A stretch of DNA of 64,000 nt from assembly GCA_024235715.1 (NCBI GenBank), contig JACKLW010000005.1:806001-870000 (forward strand), written 5' to 3'. Position 1 is the stretch's first letter, and the number at the start of each line of letters is the position of its first letter. Position numbers and translations under genes: made by a program. This DNA is from Accumulibacter sp. GTDB lineage: Bacteria > Pseudomonadota > Gammaproteobacteria > Burkholderiales > Rhodocyclaceae. Shown here piece after piece: positions 52,308-61,360 of this stretch. The notes under the pieces were generated by a model. It saw only the letters and a program-made list of their open reading frames with translations, was not told the origin of the DNA and did no database searches.

Positions 52308-52643
52308 ATGACGACACCGATGATCCTTCCCTGGCTGGCGCGCAGGGCTGGCGTGGAAGACCCGCGCGCCGTGGCGCTCTGGCGAACAGCATGTAGCCGG
52401 GCAGCGTTGATCACCGGCGAGACCGACGGCTCGCGCTACTGGGGCGCAAGCATGCGGCAGCTGCGCATCCTGCTGGAACGCGAACGCTGGCGCAGCGAAC
52501 CACCGCAGCTCTGGCCCTGGATACTGGCGCAGGAGGCCCTCGAACGCTCGGCCGCCCTGGCGAACCTGCACTGGAAATCGCTCGATGCGGCCGTCCGCTG
52601 GTGGCGCGCCGGCTTGCCGACCCTGACGGGCGACAAGCCATGA
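52308..52643 (+). CDS. Small protein of unknown function upstream of and overlapping glnD
   Basis: A 111-residue basic, tryptophan-rich protein with no signal or membrane segment: LWRTACSRAALITGETDGSR, WGASMRQLRILLERERWRSE and a C-terminal VRWWRAGLPTLTGDKP. It has AAAGAGACG upstream of the ATG, and its stop overlaps the glnD ATG by four bases, so it is probably a real co-translated gene. I do not recognise the family. Possible roles in nitrogen sensing are suggested only by the glnD linkage. Confidence 0.6.
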   Translation: MTTPMILPWLARRAGVEDPRAVALWRTACSRAALITGETDGSRYWGASMRQLRILLERERWRSEPPQLWPWILAQEALERSAALANLHWKSLDAAVRWWRAGLPTLTGDKP

Positions 52644-55240
52644 ACGCCGCTGGCGAAGCAGGGAGCAATCTGATCAGCACCTTCAGGGATCGCCTGCAGA
52701 ATGGTCAGAAGGCGATCTGCGAGCAGTTTCTCGCGACCGGAGACGCACTCCGCCTGCTGCATCAGCGTTGCCGACTGATCGACGACCTTCTCTGCGCGCT
52801 GTGGAACGAGCTGGACCTTCCGGACTCTCTCGCGCTGCTTGCCGTCGGCGGTTACGGACGAGGCGAACTGTACCCGGCCTCCGACGTCGATCTGCTGATC
52901 CTGCTGCCGGCACAGCCGGACGACCTGGTGACCGCTCGGCTCGAACGCCTGGTGTGCCTGCTCTGGGATATCGGACTGGAAACCGGCCATAGTGTGCGCA
53001 CCATCGACGAGTGCCTGGAGCAGGCCGCTGGAAACATCACCGTGCAGACGGCGATGATCGAAGCCCGCCTGCTGGCTGGCAGTGCGCCGCTTTTCACGAG
53101 CTTCTCGGCGCGCGCCAGGGCCAGCCTGGACGCGAAGAGCTTCTTCCAGACCAAGCGCATCGAGCAGGAGGACCGGCACCAGCGTTTCGGCGAGACGCCC
53201 TACAGCCTGGAGGCAAACTGCAAGGAAGGACCGGGGGGGCTACGCGACCTGCAACTGATTCTGTGGACGACCCAGGCCGCAGGCTACGGCAAGTGCTGGA
53301 AAGAGCTCGAACAAAGAGGCTTCATCACTGCCGACGAGGAACAGCTCCTGGACGACAGCGAGGCTTTCCTGCGCGACTTGCGCACGCGCCTGCACCTGCT
53401 CGCCGGCCGGCGCGAAGATCGGCTGCTCTTCGAGTACCAGAACGCGCTGGCGGAACAGCTCGGTTTTGCCGCCAGCACCAGTCGACGTGCCAGCGAGCTG
53501 CTGATGCAGCAATACTATCGGCGGGCGAAGACGGTCCTGCAGATCAATGCCATTCTCCTGCAGAACATCGGCGCCGCTCTGGTGCCGCCGCCGGACGAGC
53601 CACCACAGCCGATCAACGAGCGCTTCCAGAATGCCCACGAGCTTCTCGACGTGGTTCATGAAGACGTCTTCGACAAGGAACCGGCGGCGATCATCGAGGC
53701 TTTCCTGCTACTCCAGCAGCATGCCGGCCTGCATGGCATGACCGCCCGTGCGCAGCGCGCGCTGTGGCGTGCCCGCACCCTGATCGACGACGACTTCCGC
53801 AGCAAGGCCACCAACCGCAGGCACTTCCTGGAGCTGTTCACCTACGGCAATCGCCTGACCCAGACCCTCCGGCGCATGAACCAGCTGGGCGTCCTGGGTC
53901 GTTATCTGCCAAGTTTCGGACGCGTCGTCGGACAGATGCAGCACGACCTGTTTCACGTGTACACCGTTGATCAGCATATCCTGCAGGTTCTGCGCCGGCT
54001 GCGCCGTTTCACGATGGACGAGTTCGCCCATGAATACCCGCTCTGCAGCCGCCTGATCAGTGACTTCGGCAATCCCTGGGTACTCTACATTGCGGCGCTC
54101 TTTCACGACATCGCCAAGGGACGTGGCGGCGACCACTCGGAACTCGGCGCAATCGACGCTGCCCGGTTCTGCGCCGAGCACGGCGTGGCAGACCAAGAGA
54201 GCCAACTCGTCGTGTGGCTGGTTCGCCAGCACCTGCTGATGTCCAGAAGCGCGCAAAAGCTGGACATCTCTGACCCCGGCGTGATCGCCGGATTTGCCGA
54301 CATCGTCGGCGACGAGCGGCATCTGGTGGCGCTCTACCTGTTGACCGTCGCCGACATCCGCGGCACCAGTCCGAAGGTCTGGAATGCCTGGAAGGGCCAA
54401 CTGCTCGAACAGCTGTTCACGGCCACCCGGCGACACCTGCAGTCGAGCGAGGCGCCGCCGATGCCCGAGGGCGTCATCGCGCAGCGGCAACAGGAAGCAA
54501 GGCGCGTGATGCGCTTTCTCGCACTCCCCGAAACGATTCACGAGCACCTGTGGGAGCAGGTGGATACGGTCTATTTCCTGCGCCATTCAGCCGAGGAGAT
54601 CGCCTGGCACGCGCGCGCGCTGCACGACCGCCGCAGGGTCGACAAGCCCCTGATCAAGGCACGCCTCAGCCCTCTCGGCGCGGGCCTCGAAGTGATGGTC
54701 TATACGCACGACGAGGCCGATCTGTTCGCCCGCGTGGTCGGCTTCTTCAGCCGTGCCGGCTACAGCATCGTAGACGCCAAGATCCACACCACCGGCGATG
54801 GCTATGCACTCGACACCTTCGTCCTGCTCGACGTCAGCGATCGCCGCAGCGAACGCGAGATGATCAGCTACATCGAACACGAGCTGATCGAACGTCTGTC
54901 CCGGCACGCACCCATCGACGTACCCGCCAGCGGACGCCTTTCACGTCAGGGGAGACACTTCCCCCTGCAGCCACTGGTCAGCATCCAGCCCCTGGTAAGC
55001 CTCGAAGCCGACGAAACGGGCAAGATGTTCGTGCTCACCGTCGTCGCCGCCGATCGTCCCGGCCTGCTGTTCATCATCGCCACGCAGCTGGCGGCGCACC
55101 GCGCCAATCTGCACACCGCCAAGATCGCCACACTCGGCGAACGCGTCGAGGATACCTTCCTGATCAGCGGCAGCGATCTCGAAGAAAGTGCCGGTCGCGT
55201 GCAACTGGAGACCGATTTGCTGAAACAGCTGCAGCTCTGA
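52640..55240 (+). CDS. glnD: Bifunctional uridylyltransferase/uridylyl-removing enzyme GlnD
   Basis: Senses glutamine and adds or removes UMP on PII proteins to control nitrogen metabolism. 866 residues, four domains: nucleotidyltransferase (GGYGRGELYPASDVDLLILL, with the two metal Asp), a linker, an HD phosphohydrolase (FHDIAKGRGGDHSELG) and two C-terminal ACT domains (EVMVYTHDEADLFARVVGFF and FVLTVVAADRPGLLFIIATQ). All catalytic motifs look intact. The ATG at 52640 overlaps the previous gene's stop and gives the usual N-terminus; an in-frame upstream start at 52601 is rejected. Confidence 0.95.
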   Translation: MNAAGEAGSNLISTFRDRLQNGQKAICEQFLATGDALRLLHQRCRLIDDLLCALWNELDLPDSLALLAVGGYGRGELYPASDVDLLILLPAQPDDLVTARLERLVCLLWDIGLETGHSVRTIDECLEQAAGNITVQTAMIEARLLAGSAPLFTSFSARARASLDAKSFFQTKRIEQEDRHQRFGETPYSLEANCKEGPGGLRDLQLILWTTQAAGYGKCWKELEQRGFITADEEQLLDDSEAFLRDLRTRLHLLAGRREDRLLFEYQNALAEQLGFAASTSRRASELLMQQYYRRAKTVLQINAILLQNIGAALVPPPDEPPQPINERFQNAHELLDVVHEDVFDKEPAAIIEAFLLLQQHAGLHGMTARAQRALWRARTLIDDDFRSKATNRRHFLELFTYGNRLTQTLRRMNQLGVLGRYLPSFGRVVGQMQHDLFHVYTVDQHILQVLRRLRRFTMDEFAHEYPLCSRLISDFGNPWVLYIAALFHDIAKGRGGDHSELGAIDAARFCAEHGVADQESQLVVWLVRQHLLMSRSAQKLDISDPGVIAGFADIVGDERHLVALYLLTVADIRGTSPKVWNAWKGQLLEQLFTATRRHLQSSEAPPMPEGVIAQRQQEARRVMRFLALPETIHEHLWEQVDTVYFLRHSAEEIAWHARALHDRRRVDKPLIKARLSPLGAGLEVMVYTHDEADLFARVVGFFSRAGYSIVDAKIHTTGDGYALDTFVLLDVSDRRSEREMISYIEHELIERLSRHAPIDVPASGRLSRQGRHFPLQPLVSIQPLVSLEADETGKMFVLTVVAADRPGLLFIIATQLAAHRANLHTAKIATLGERVEDTFLISGSDLEESAGRVQLETDLLKQLQL

Positions 55241-55376
55241 CGATGTCATCGCTTGCTGCCGCTACCGTTCCTGCTCCCTTGCCTGCGCCCGCTGCAGCGA
55301 TCAGCTGCGCGGCGGACAGGTATAGCATGGCGCATTTCTTGTTAGAACCATCCTTGCCTTTCCCCCGGAGCCGCCC

Positions 55377-58300
55377 GTGTCCATTCATGTTGCCCTGAAC
55401 CATGTCACGCACTATCGCTACGATCGCCCGATCAGCCTTGCGCCACAGGTCGTTCGCCTGCGGCCGGCAGCGCATTCGCGCACACCAATTCTCAGCTACT
55501 CGCTCAAAGTCACGCCGGCGCAGCACTTCATCAACTGGCAGCAGGACCCGCAGGCGAACTACCTGGCGCGCCTGGTGTTCCCCGAGAAGACGCGCGAATT
55601 TCGCATTGAAGTCGATCTGGTCGCCGAAATGTCGGTGATCAATCCCTTCGACTTCTTTCCCGAGCCCTACGCAGCGACGTTTCCATTCAGGTACGAAGCC
55701 TGGCAGCGTGAAGAACTCGAGCCCTACCTGACCCCCCTGCCGCTTACCCCGCTGCTGAAGGGATTCCTGGCAACGATCCCCGCCGAGCCGCGCGCGAGTG
55801 TCGACTTTCTGGTCGATCTCAACCAGCAGGTTCAGGGAAAAGTCGGTTACGTCATACGCCTCGAACCGGGCGTGCAGACGCCCGAGGAAACACTCGAGCT
55901 GGCACGCGGCTCCTGTCGCGACTCGGCCTGGTTGCTGGTACAGGTGCTGCGCAATCTCGGCCTCGCGGCGCGCTTCGTATCCGGTTATCTGATCCAGCTG
56001 GTACCCGACGTCAAGTCGCTCGATGGACCTTCCGGGACCGATCACGACTTCACCGATCTGCACGCCTGGTGTGAAGTGTATTTGCCCGGAGCCGGCTGGA
56101 TTGGTCTCGATCCGACCTCGGGGCTCTTCGCCGGCGAAGGACACATCCCGCTGGCCTGTTCGCCGCAGCCATCGTCGGCGTCGCCGATCACCGGCCTGAC
56201 CGAGAAATGCGAATGCCAGTTCGAGCATCACATGCGCATCGAGCGTGTCTGGGAAGCGCCAAGAGTAACGCGCCCTTACAGCGACGAGCAGTGGCAGGCG
56301 ATCGAAGCCCTCGGTCATCAGATCGACGCCGACCTCGTCGGCGACGACGTTCGTCTGACGATGGGTGGCGAGCCGACCTTCGTCTCGATCGACGACCACG
56401 ACGGTGCCGAATGGAACACCGAGGCGCTAGGCCCGACCAAACGCGCGCGCGCCACGGAGGTCTTTCGCCGCCTGCGCGACAAGTACGCGCCGCAGGGGCT
56501 GCAGCACTTCGGCCAGGGGAAATGGTATCCGGGAGAACAGCTGCCGCGCTGGTCGCTGAATTGCTTCTGGCGACGCGACGGGCAGCCGCTGTGGAACAAC
56601 CCGGCACTGTACGCCGACGAGAGCCGGGACTATGGCGCCGACGATCAGCTTGCCGGTCGCTTCCTGCGCCAGCTCGCCGAGCGCCTGTCAATCGACCCGA
56701 AGTACGTCTTCGCCGCCTACGAGGATGTGTACTACCACCTGTGGCGAGAAGACCGCCTGCCGGTCAACGTCGACCCCTTCGATTCGCGCCTCGATGACGC
56801 ACTGGAACGTGAGCGCCTGGCCAAGGTCTTCCGCCAGGGCCTGGACCAGGTGGTCGGTCACGTGTTGCCGCTGAAGGCTGCTCCGCGAGGCGGCTGGCAG
56901 AGCGGGCCGTGGTATCTGCGCGGCGGCCGCTGTTATCTGGTCCCCGGTGATTCGCCGGTGGGCTATCGCCTGCCGCTCGACTCGCAGCCCTGGGTGGCCA
57001 AGGCGGACTACCCCTACGTACACGCTCCCGACCCGACGCAGACCTTCCCGGCGCTGCGCGCGCACAGCGAAATCCGCGCCCAGTTCGCCGTCAGCCGCAG
57101 CCTGGGCCTGCCCGCCGTCAACGCGGCGCTGAGCGGCGAACACTTCGCCGAACGAGCCCTGGAACGTGTCGACGATGCACTTGCCAGCGCGGCGGGGGCC
57201 GGCAGTCCGCCACGCGACGGCGAATCGGCAAGCCTGGTCACCCGCACCTCGCTTTCCGCACAGGCCCGCAACGGCGTGCTCTATATCTTCATGCCGCCGA
57301 CCGAGACGCTGGATGCCTACCTCGAGCTCGTTGCCGCGGTCGAAGCCACTGCCGAAGCCCTCGCCTCGCCGCTCATCGTCGAAGGCTACGAACCACCGTC
57401 CGACCCCCGGCTGACCAACTTCCGGGTGACTCCCGACCCGGGAGTGATCGAGGTCAACATTCAGCCGTCGGCAAGCTGGGATGAACTCGTCGCACGCACC
57501 ACTCACCTCTACGAAGCAGCACACCTGTCGCGCCTATGTACCGAGAAGTTCATGCTCGACGGTCGTCACACCGGCACCGGCGGTGGCAACCACTTCGTCT
57601 TCGGCGGCGCGACGACGCTCGACTCTCCGTTCCTGCGGCGACCTGATCTGCTGCGCAGTCTGATCAGCTACTGGCACAATCATCCGTCGCTGTCCTACCT
57701 CTTCTCGGGTCTGTTCATCGGCCCGACCAGCCAGTCTCCGCGGGTCGACGAAGCACGCAACGATTCGGTGTACGAACTGGAAATCGCCTTCAGTCAACTG
57801 CCCAAGGCGACCGCCGACGCTGCCGAGTGCGTCGCGCCCTGGGTCATCGACCGGGCGCTGCGCAATCTGCTGATCGACTCGACCGGCAATACCCACCGCG
57901 CCGAGTTCTGCATCGACAAGCTGTACTCGCCCGACGGCGCCACCGGCCGTCTCGGGCTGCTCGAGATGCGGGCCTTCGAAATGCCGCCGCACGCGCGCAT
58001 GTCGCTCGCGCAGCAACTGCTGCTGCGCGCACTGATCGCACGCTTCTGGCGCACGCCCTACGCACCCCGGCGACTGGTCCGCTGGGGTACCGAGCTGCAT
58101 GATCGCTTCATGCTGCCACACTTCGTGAAGCAGGACTTCGACGACGTGGTCAGCGAGCTGCGTGACGCGGGTTACGCACTCGACAGCGCGTGGTTCGCAC
58201 CGCATTTCGAGTTTCGTTTCCCGGTGCATGGGCGTATTTCGGCGCTGGGCATGCAACTGGAGCTGCGCCATGCGCTCGAACCCTGGCATGTGATGGGCGA

Positions 58301-58757
58301 ACAGGGCGCTCCCGGCGGCACCGCCCGCTACGTAGACTCCTCGCTCGAGCGTCTGCAGATCAAGGTGAGCGGCATGGCCAGTGACCGCTATGTGGTCTGC
58401 TGCAACGGTCGCGCCGTGCCCCTGCGCTCGACCGGCAAGGTCGGCGAATTCGTCGCCGGCGTCCGTTACCGCGCCTGGAACCCGCCCTCGGCGCTGCATC
58501 CGACGATCGGCGTGCACGCGCCGCTGGTCTTCGACCTGGTCGACACCTGGATGAAGCGCTCGCTCGCCGGCTGCCAGTATCATGTCGAGCACCCCGGCGG
58601 CCGCAACCCCGACCGCTACCCGGTCAACGCCAACGAAGCCGAAGGCCGCCGCCTGGCACGATTCACCCCTTTCGGCCACTCGCCCGGAGCGATCGATGCA
58701 CAGGCGCTGCCGGACAATGCTGGCTTCCCGTTTACGCTAGACTTGCGGCGTTCCTGA
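55377..58757 (+). CDS. Large transglutaminase-like protein with DUF2126 domain
   Basis: A 1126-residue protein. Residues 1-110 form a bacterial transglutaminase N-terminal domain (HVTHYRYDRPISLAPQVVRL). The papain-like core has Cys180 (ARGSCRDSAWLLV), His about 229 (TDLHAWCEVYL) and Asp about 244 (IGLDPTSG), a full catalytic triad. From about 320 to the end is the DUF2126 region, with MGGEPTFVSIDDHDGAEWNT and LDGRHTGTGGGNHFVFGGAT. Such proteins are typical partners of ATP-grasp/alpha-E genes. Whether it cleaves, cross-links or loads peptides is unknown. The GTG at 55377 has GGAG upstream. First gene of a three-gene operon. Confidence 0.88.
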   Translation: MSIHVALNHVTHYRYDRPISLAPQVVRLRPAAHSRTPILSYSLKVTPAQHFINWQQDPQANYLARLVFPEKTREFRIEVDLVAEMSVINPFDFFPEPYAATFPFRYEAWQREELEPYLTPLPLTPLLKGFLATIPAEPRASVDFLVDLNQQVQGKVGYVIRLEPGVQTPEETLELARGSCRDSAWLLVQVLRNLGLAARFVSGYLIQLVPDVKSLDGPSGTDHDFTDLHAWCEVYLPGAGWIGLDPTSGLFAGEGHIPLACSPQPSSASPITGLTEKCECQFEHHMRIERVWEAPRVTRPYSDEQWQAIEALGHQIDADLVGDDVRLTMGGEPTFVSIDDHDGAEWNTEALGPTKRARATEVFRRLRDKYAPQGLQHFGQGKWYPGEQLPRWSLNCFWRRDGQPLWNNPALYADESRDYGADDQLAGRFLRQLAERLSIDPKYVFAAYEDVYYHLWREDRLPVNVDPFDSRLDDALERERLAKVFRQGLDQVVGHVLPLKAAPRGGWQSGPWYLRGGRCYLVPGDSPVGYRLPLDSQPWVAKADYPYVHAPDPTQTFPALRAHSEIRAQFAVSRSLGLPAVNAALSGEHFAERALERVDDALASAAGAGSPPRDGESASLVTRTSLSAQARNGVLYIFMPPTETLDAYLELVAAVEATAEALASPLIVEGYEPPSDPRLTNFRVTPDPGVIEVNIQPSASWDELVARTTHLYEAAHLSRLCTEKFMLDGRHTGTGGGNHFVFGGATTLDSPFLRRPDLLRSLISYWHNHPSLSYLFSGLFIGPTSQSPRVDEARNDSVYELEIAFSQLPKATADAAECVAPWVIDRALRNLLIDSTGNTHRAEFCIDKLYSPDGATGRLGLLEMRAFEMPPHARMSLAQQLLLRALIARFWRTPYAPRRLVRWGTELHDRFMLPHFVKQDFDDVVSELRDAGYALDSAWFAPHFEFRFPVHGRISALGMQLELRHALEPWHVMGEQGAPGGTARYVDSSLERLQIKVSGMASDRYVVCCNGRAVPLRSTGKVGEFVAGVRYRAWNPPSALHPTIGVHAPLVFDLVDTWMKRSLAGCQYHVEHPGGRNPDRYPVNANEAEGRRLARFTPFGHSPGAIDAQALPDNAGFPFTLDLRRS

Positions 58758-58765
58758 AACCAGTC

Positions 58766-58786
58766 GGCCCGGGTAACTCCCGGGCC
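58766..58786 (+). terminator. Perfect hairpin between the DUF2126 gene and the fusion gene
   Basis: GGCCCGGG and CCCGGGCC form an 8-bp all-GC stem with loop TAACT, followed by TGTTTGCG. It lies 9 bases after the upstream stop and 10 bases before the next start codon, so it occupies the place of a ribosome site. It may be an intercistronic attenuator rather than a full terminator. Confidence 0.5.
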
Positions 58787-58796
58787 TGTTTGCGTG

Positions 58797-61355
58797 ATGC
58801 CACGACCCCTGCTGTCAACCTACCTGCAGAAGCCCGATCGCTTCGACGAGATGCTTGCCGAAGACGGCGGCATCCGCGGCGCCTGGCAACCTTTCCTGGC
58901 GCACCTCGACGCGGCGACGCCGGAACAGATGCGCCACCGGCTGGACTACGTCCGTCGGCGCATCCTCGAGAACGGCGTCACCTACAACGTCTATGCAGAT
59001 CCCGAAGGCGCCGACCGACCGTGGGAACTCGATCCGCTGCCGCTGATTCTCTGCCCCGACGAATGGCAGGAACTGGCCAGCGCCGTAAAGCAGCGCGCCC
59101 GCCTGCTCAACGCGGTACTGCGCGACCTCTACGGCGAACAGACCTTGCTCAGGGACGGAACCCTGCCGCCGGCACTGATCTACGGGCACAACAACTTCCT
59201 CTGGCCGTGCCAAAAAGTCAAACCGCTCGGCGACACCTACCTGCACCTCTACGCAGCCGATCTGGCACGCTCGCCGGACGGCCGCTGGTGGGTCATCGCC
59301 GACCGCACGCAGGCCCCCTCCGGCGCAGGCTATGCGCTCGAAAACCGGACCATCGTCGGCCGTCTGTTTCCCGAACTGTTTCGCGACCTGCGCGTGCAGC
59401 ACCTCGCTTCGTTCTTCCGCGATCTTCAGCAGGCCCTGGCGCACTGGGCGCCGCACGGCGCCGAGGCACCACTGATCGTCCTGCTGACGCCGGGCCCCTA
59501 CAACGAAACCTACTTCGAACACGCCTACCTCGCGCGCTACCTTGGTTTTCCGCTGGTCGAAGGGCAGGACCTGACGGTGCGAGGCGAATCCGTCTACCTG
59601 AAGACGCTCAACGGCCTGCGCCGCGTGCACGCGATCATGCGCCGACTCGATGACGACTACTGCGACCCGCTCGAACTGCGTGGCGACTCGGCACTGGGCG
59701 TTCCTGGTCTGTTGCAGGCGGTACGCGCGGGCAATGTGCTGGTGGCGAACGCCCTCGGCAGTGGCCTGCTCGAATCGGCGGCGCTGCCCGGATTCCTGCC
59801 CGGTGCGTGTGAAAAGCTGCTGGGTGAGCCGCTGGCAATGCCTTCGGTGGCCACCTGGTGGTGCGGCGAACAGGCGGCGCTCGACTATACGATCGCCAAC
59901 CTCGAGCATCTGGTGATCAAGGGCTCCTATCCCTCGCAGACTTTCGATCCCCTCTTCGGCAACGAGCTGACCGACAGCGGTCGCGAGGACATGATCGCCC
60001 GTCTGCGAGCGCGGCCACAGGCCTACGTTGCGCAGGAACTGGTCAATTACTCGCAGGCACCGACGTGGAGTCCGGACCACAAGCGGCGCCTGCTGCCGCG
60101 CGGCGTTGGCCTGCGCGTCTATGTCGCCGCCACACCGGGCGGTCATGTGGTGATGCCGGGCGGACTAACACGCGTTTCGGTAGCCTCGAACGCACGCATC
60201 ATTTCCATGCAGCGCGGCGGCTCGAGCAAGGACACCTGGGTGCTCACCGACGCCGCAGTGAACACCTTCAGCCTGCTCAGGCACTCGGTCGGCAAGGCCG
60301 ACCTGGTGCGCGGAGGCCTCAACCTGTCGTCGCGAGTCGTCGAGAATCTCTACTGGTTCGGCCGTTACTCGGAGCGCTGCGACAAGACCGCACGCCTGCT
60401 GCGCGTCGCGCTTGCGCGGCTGGTGGACGCCGGCGACGACGTCCTCCCGGCGCTGACGTCAGCCCTCGACCTGTGTCTGGCGCTGAAGCTCCTGCCAGTC
60501 GCCGACCCCGATCCGGAAAACAACGAGGCCAGCGTGCCAGGCTCGCAGGCACGGCGTGAGGTACTGATGCTGGCGGCGATCTGCGGCACCGAATGGGGCG
60601 ACGGCCTCGCTGGCGACATCCGGCGCCTGCTCTGGGTTGCAGCCCAGGTGCGCGAACGCTTCTCACTGGATAACTGGCATGCACTCAATCGCCTGCAGCA
60701 CCAGTTGCAGGCCTACAGCCGGCTGCGCAGCAGCGAAACACTACCGGAGGAGCTTGGCGACGCACTCGCTTTTCTCGACCAGGTTTTGCTCGCCTCGTCC
60801 TCCCTGGCCGGTTTCGCGATGGACAACATGACCCGCGACGACGGCTGGCGTCTGCTCATCATCGGCAGGCGCATCGAGCGACTCATTTTCCTCGCCAAAG
60901 CCACCGCGCAGTTCCTGCGCCTTGAATCGACGCGCGCCCCCGGCGGTCTGGAGTGGCTGCTCGAGCTCACCGACAGCATCATCACCTACCGTTCGCGCTA
61001 CATGACGCAACCGGAGCTGCTGCCAACGCTCGACCTGATCGTCTTCGACGACGGCAACCCGCACTCGGTCGCCTTCCAGCTGCAGATCCTGCTCCGTTAC
61101 CTCGACCAGCTGGCCCGCCTGCTCGGCGGCCCGCGCGACCAGACCCTGCTGCCAGCGCTCGAACGGCTGCAGGCCTTCGACCTCGCCCTTTTCGAGGGAC
61201 AGAGTTTCGGCGAGTGCCGAGCTTGCAGCCCCTGCCTGCAACTGGCGACGATTCTCGACGAGACCGCAGCAGCCGCAGCCGCGCTCTCGGACCGCCTGGC
61301 AATGCGCTATTTCAGTCACGTCGGCGACGTCAGTAGCTACACGCTCACCTCCTGA
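58797..61355 (+). CDS. Fused circularly permuted ATP-grasp and alpha-E protein
   Basis: About 852 residues fusing the two functions that are separate at 47521-49887. Residues 1-480 are a circularly permuted ATP-grasp (WWVIADRTQAPSGAGYALEN; YVAQELVNYSQAPTW; MPGGLTRVSVA; GGSSKDTWVL) and 500-850 an alpha-E domain (SSRVVENLYWFGRYSERCDK; RLLIIGRRIERLIFLAKATA). The nucleotide-loop Lys is kept (VIKGSYPSQTFDPLFG), but the GAGGYG glycine loop of the stand-alone paralogue is replaced by SYPSQTF. I think this is a subfamily trait and suggests a different substrate. The start is ATG 58797 or GTG 58794; no ribosome site is visible because the hairpin precedes it. Confidence 0.88.
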   Translation: MPRPLLSTYLQKPDRFDEMLAEDGGIRGAWQPFLAHLDAATPEQMRHRLDYVRRRILENGVTYNVYADPEGADRPWELDPLPLILCPDEWQELASAVKQRARLLNAVLRDLYGEQTLLRDGTLPPALIYGHNNFLWPCQKVKPLGDTYLHLYAADLARSPDGRWWVIADRTQAPSGAGYALENRTIVGRLFPELFRDLRVQHLASFFRDLQQALAHWAPHGAEAPLIVLLTPGPYNETYFEHAYLARYLGFPLVEGQDLTVRGESVYLKTLNGLRRVHAIMRRLDDDYCDPLELRGDSALGVPGLLQAVRAGNVLVANALGSGLLESAALPGFLPGACEKLLGEPLAMPSVATWWCGEQAALDYTIANLEHLVIKGSYPSQTFDPLFGNELTDSGREDMIARLRARPQAYVAQELVNYSQAPTWSPDHKRRLLPRGVGLRVYVAATPGGHVVMPGGLTRVSVASNARIISMQRGGSSKDTWVLTDAAVNTFSLLRHSVGKADLVRGGLNLSSRVVENLYWFGRYSERCDKTARLLRVALARLVDAGDDVLPALTSALDLCLALKLLPVADPDPENNEASVPGSQARREVLMLAAICGTEWGDGLAGDIRRLLWVAAQVRERFSLDNWHALNRLQHQLQAYSRLRSSETLPEELGDALAFLDQVLLASSSLAGFAMDNMTRDDGWRLLIIGRRIERLIFLAKATAQFLRLESTRAPGGLEWLLELTDSIITYRSRYMTQPELLPTLDLIVFDDGNPHSVAFQLQILLRYLDQLARLLGGPRDQTLLPALERLQAFDLALFEGQSFGECRACSPCLQLATILDETAAAAAALSDRLAMRYFSHVGDVSSYTLTS

Positions 61356-61360
61356 CCAGC

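Noticed and set aside
50372-52396. A 674-codon open frame antisense to the citrate synthase homologue
   Set aside because: The other strand has clear citrate synthase motifs. The antisense frame runs into the intergenic region without any family match.
51825-52571. A 248-codon minus-strand frame over the gap before glnD
   Set aside because: No start signal or motif; it opposes the coupled 111-residue gene and looks like a GC-driven chance frame.
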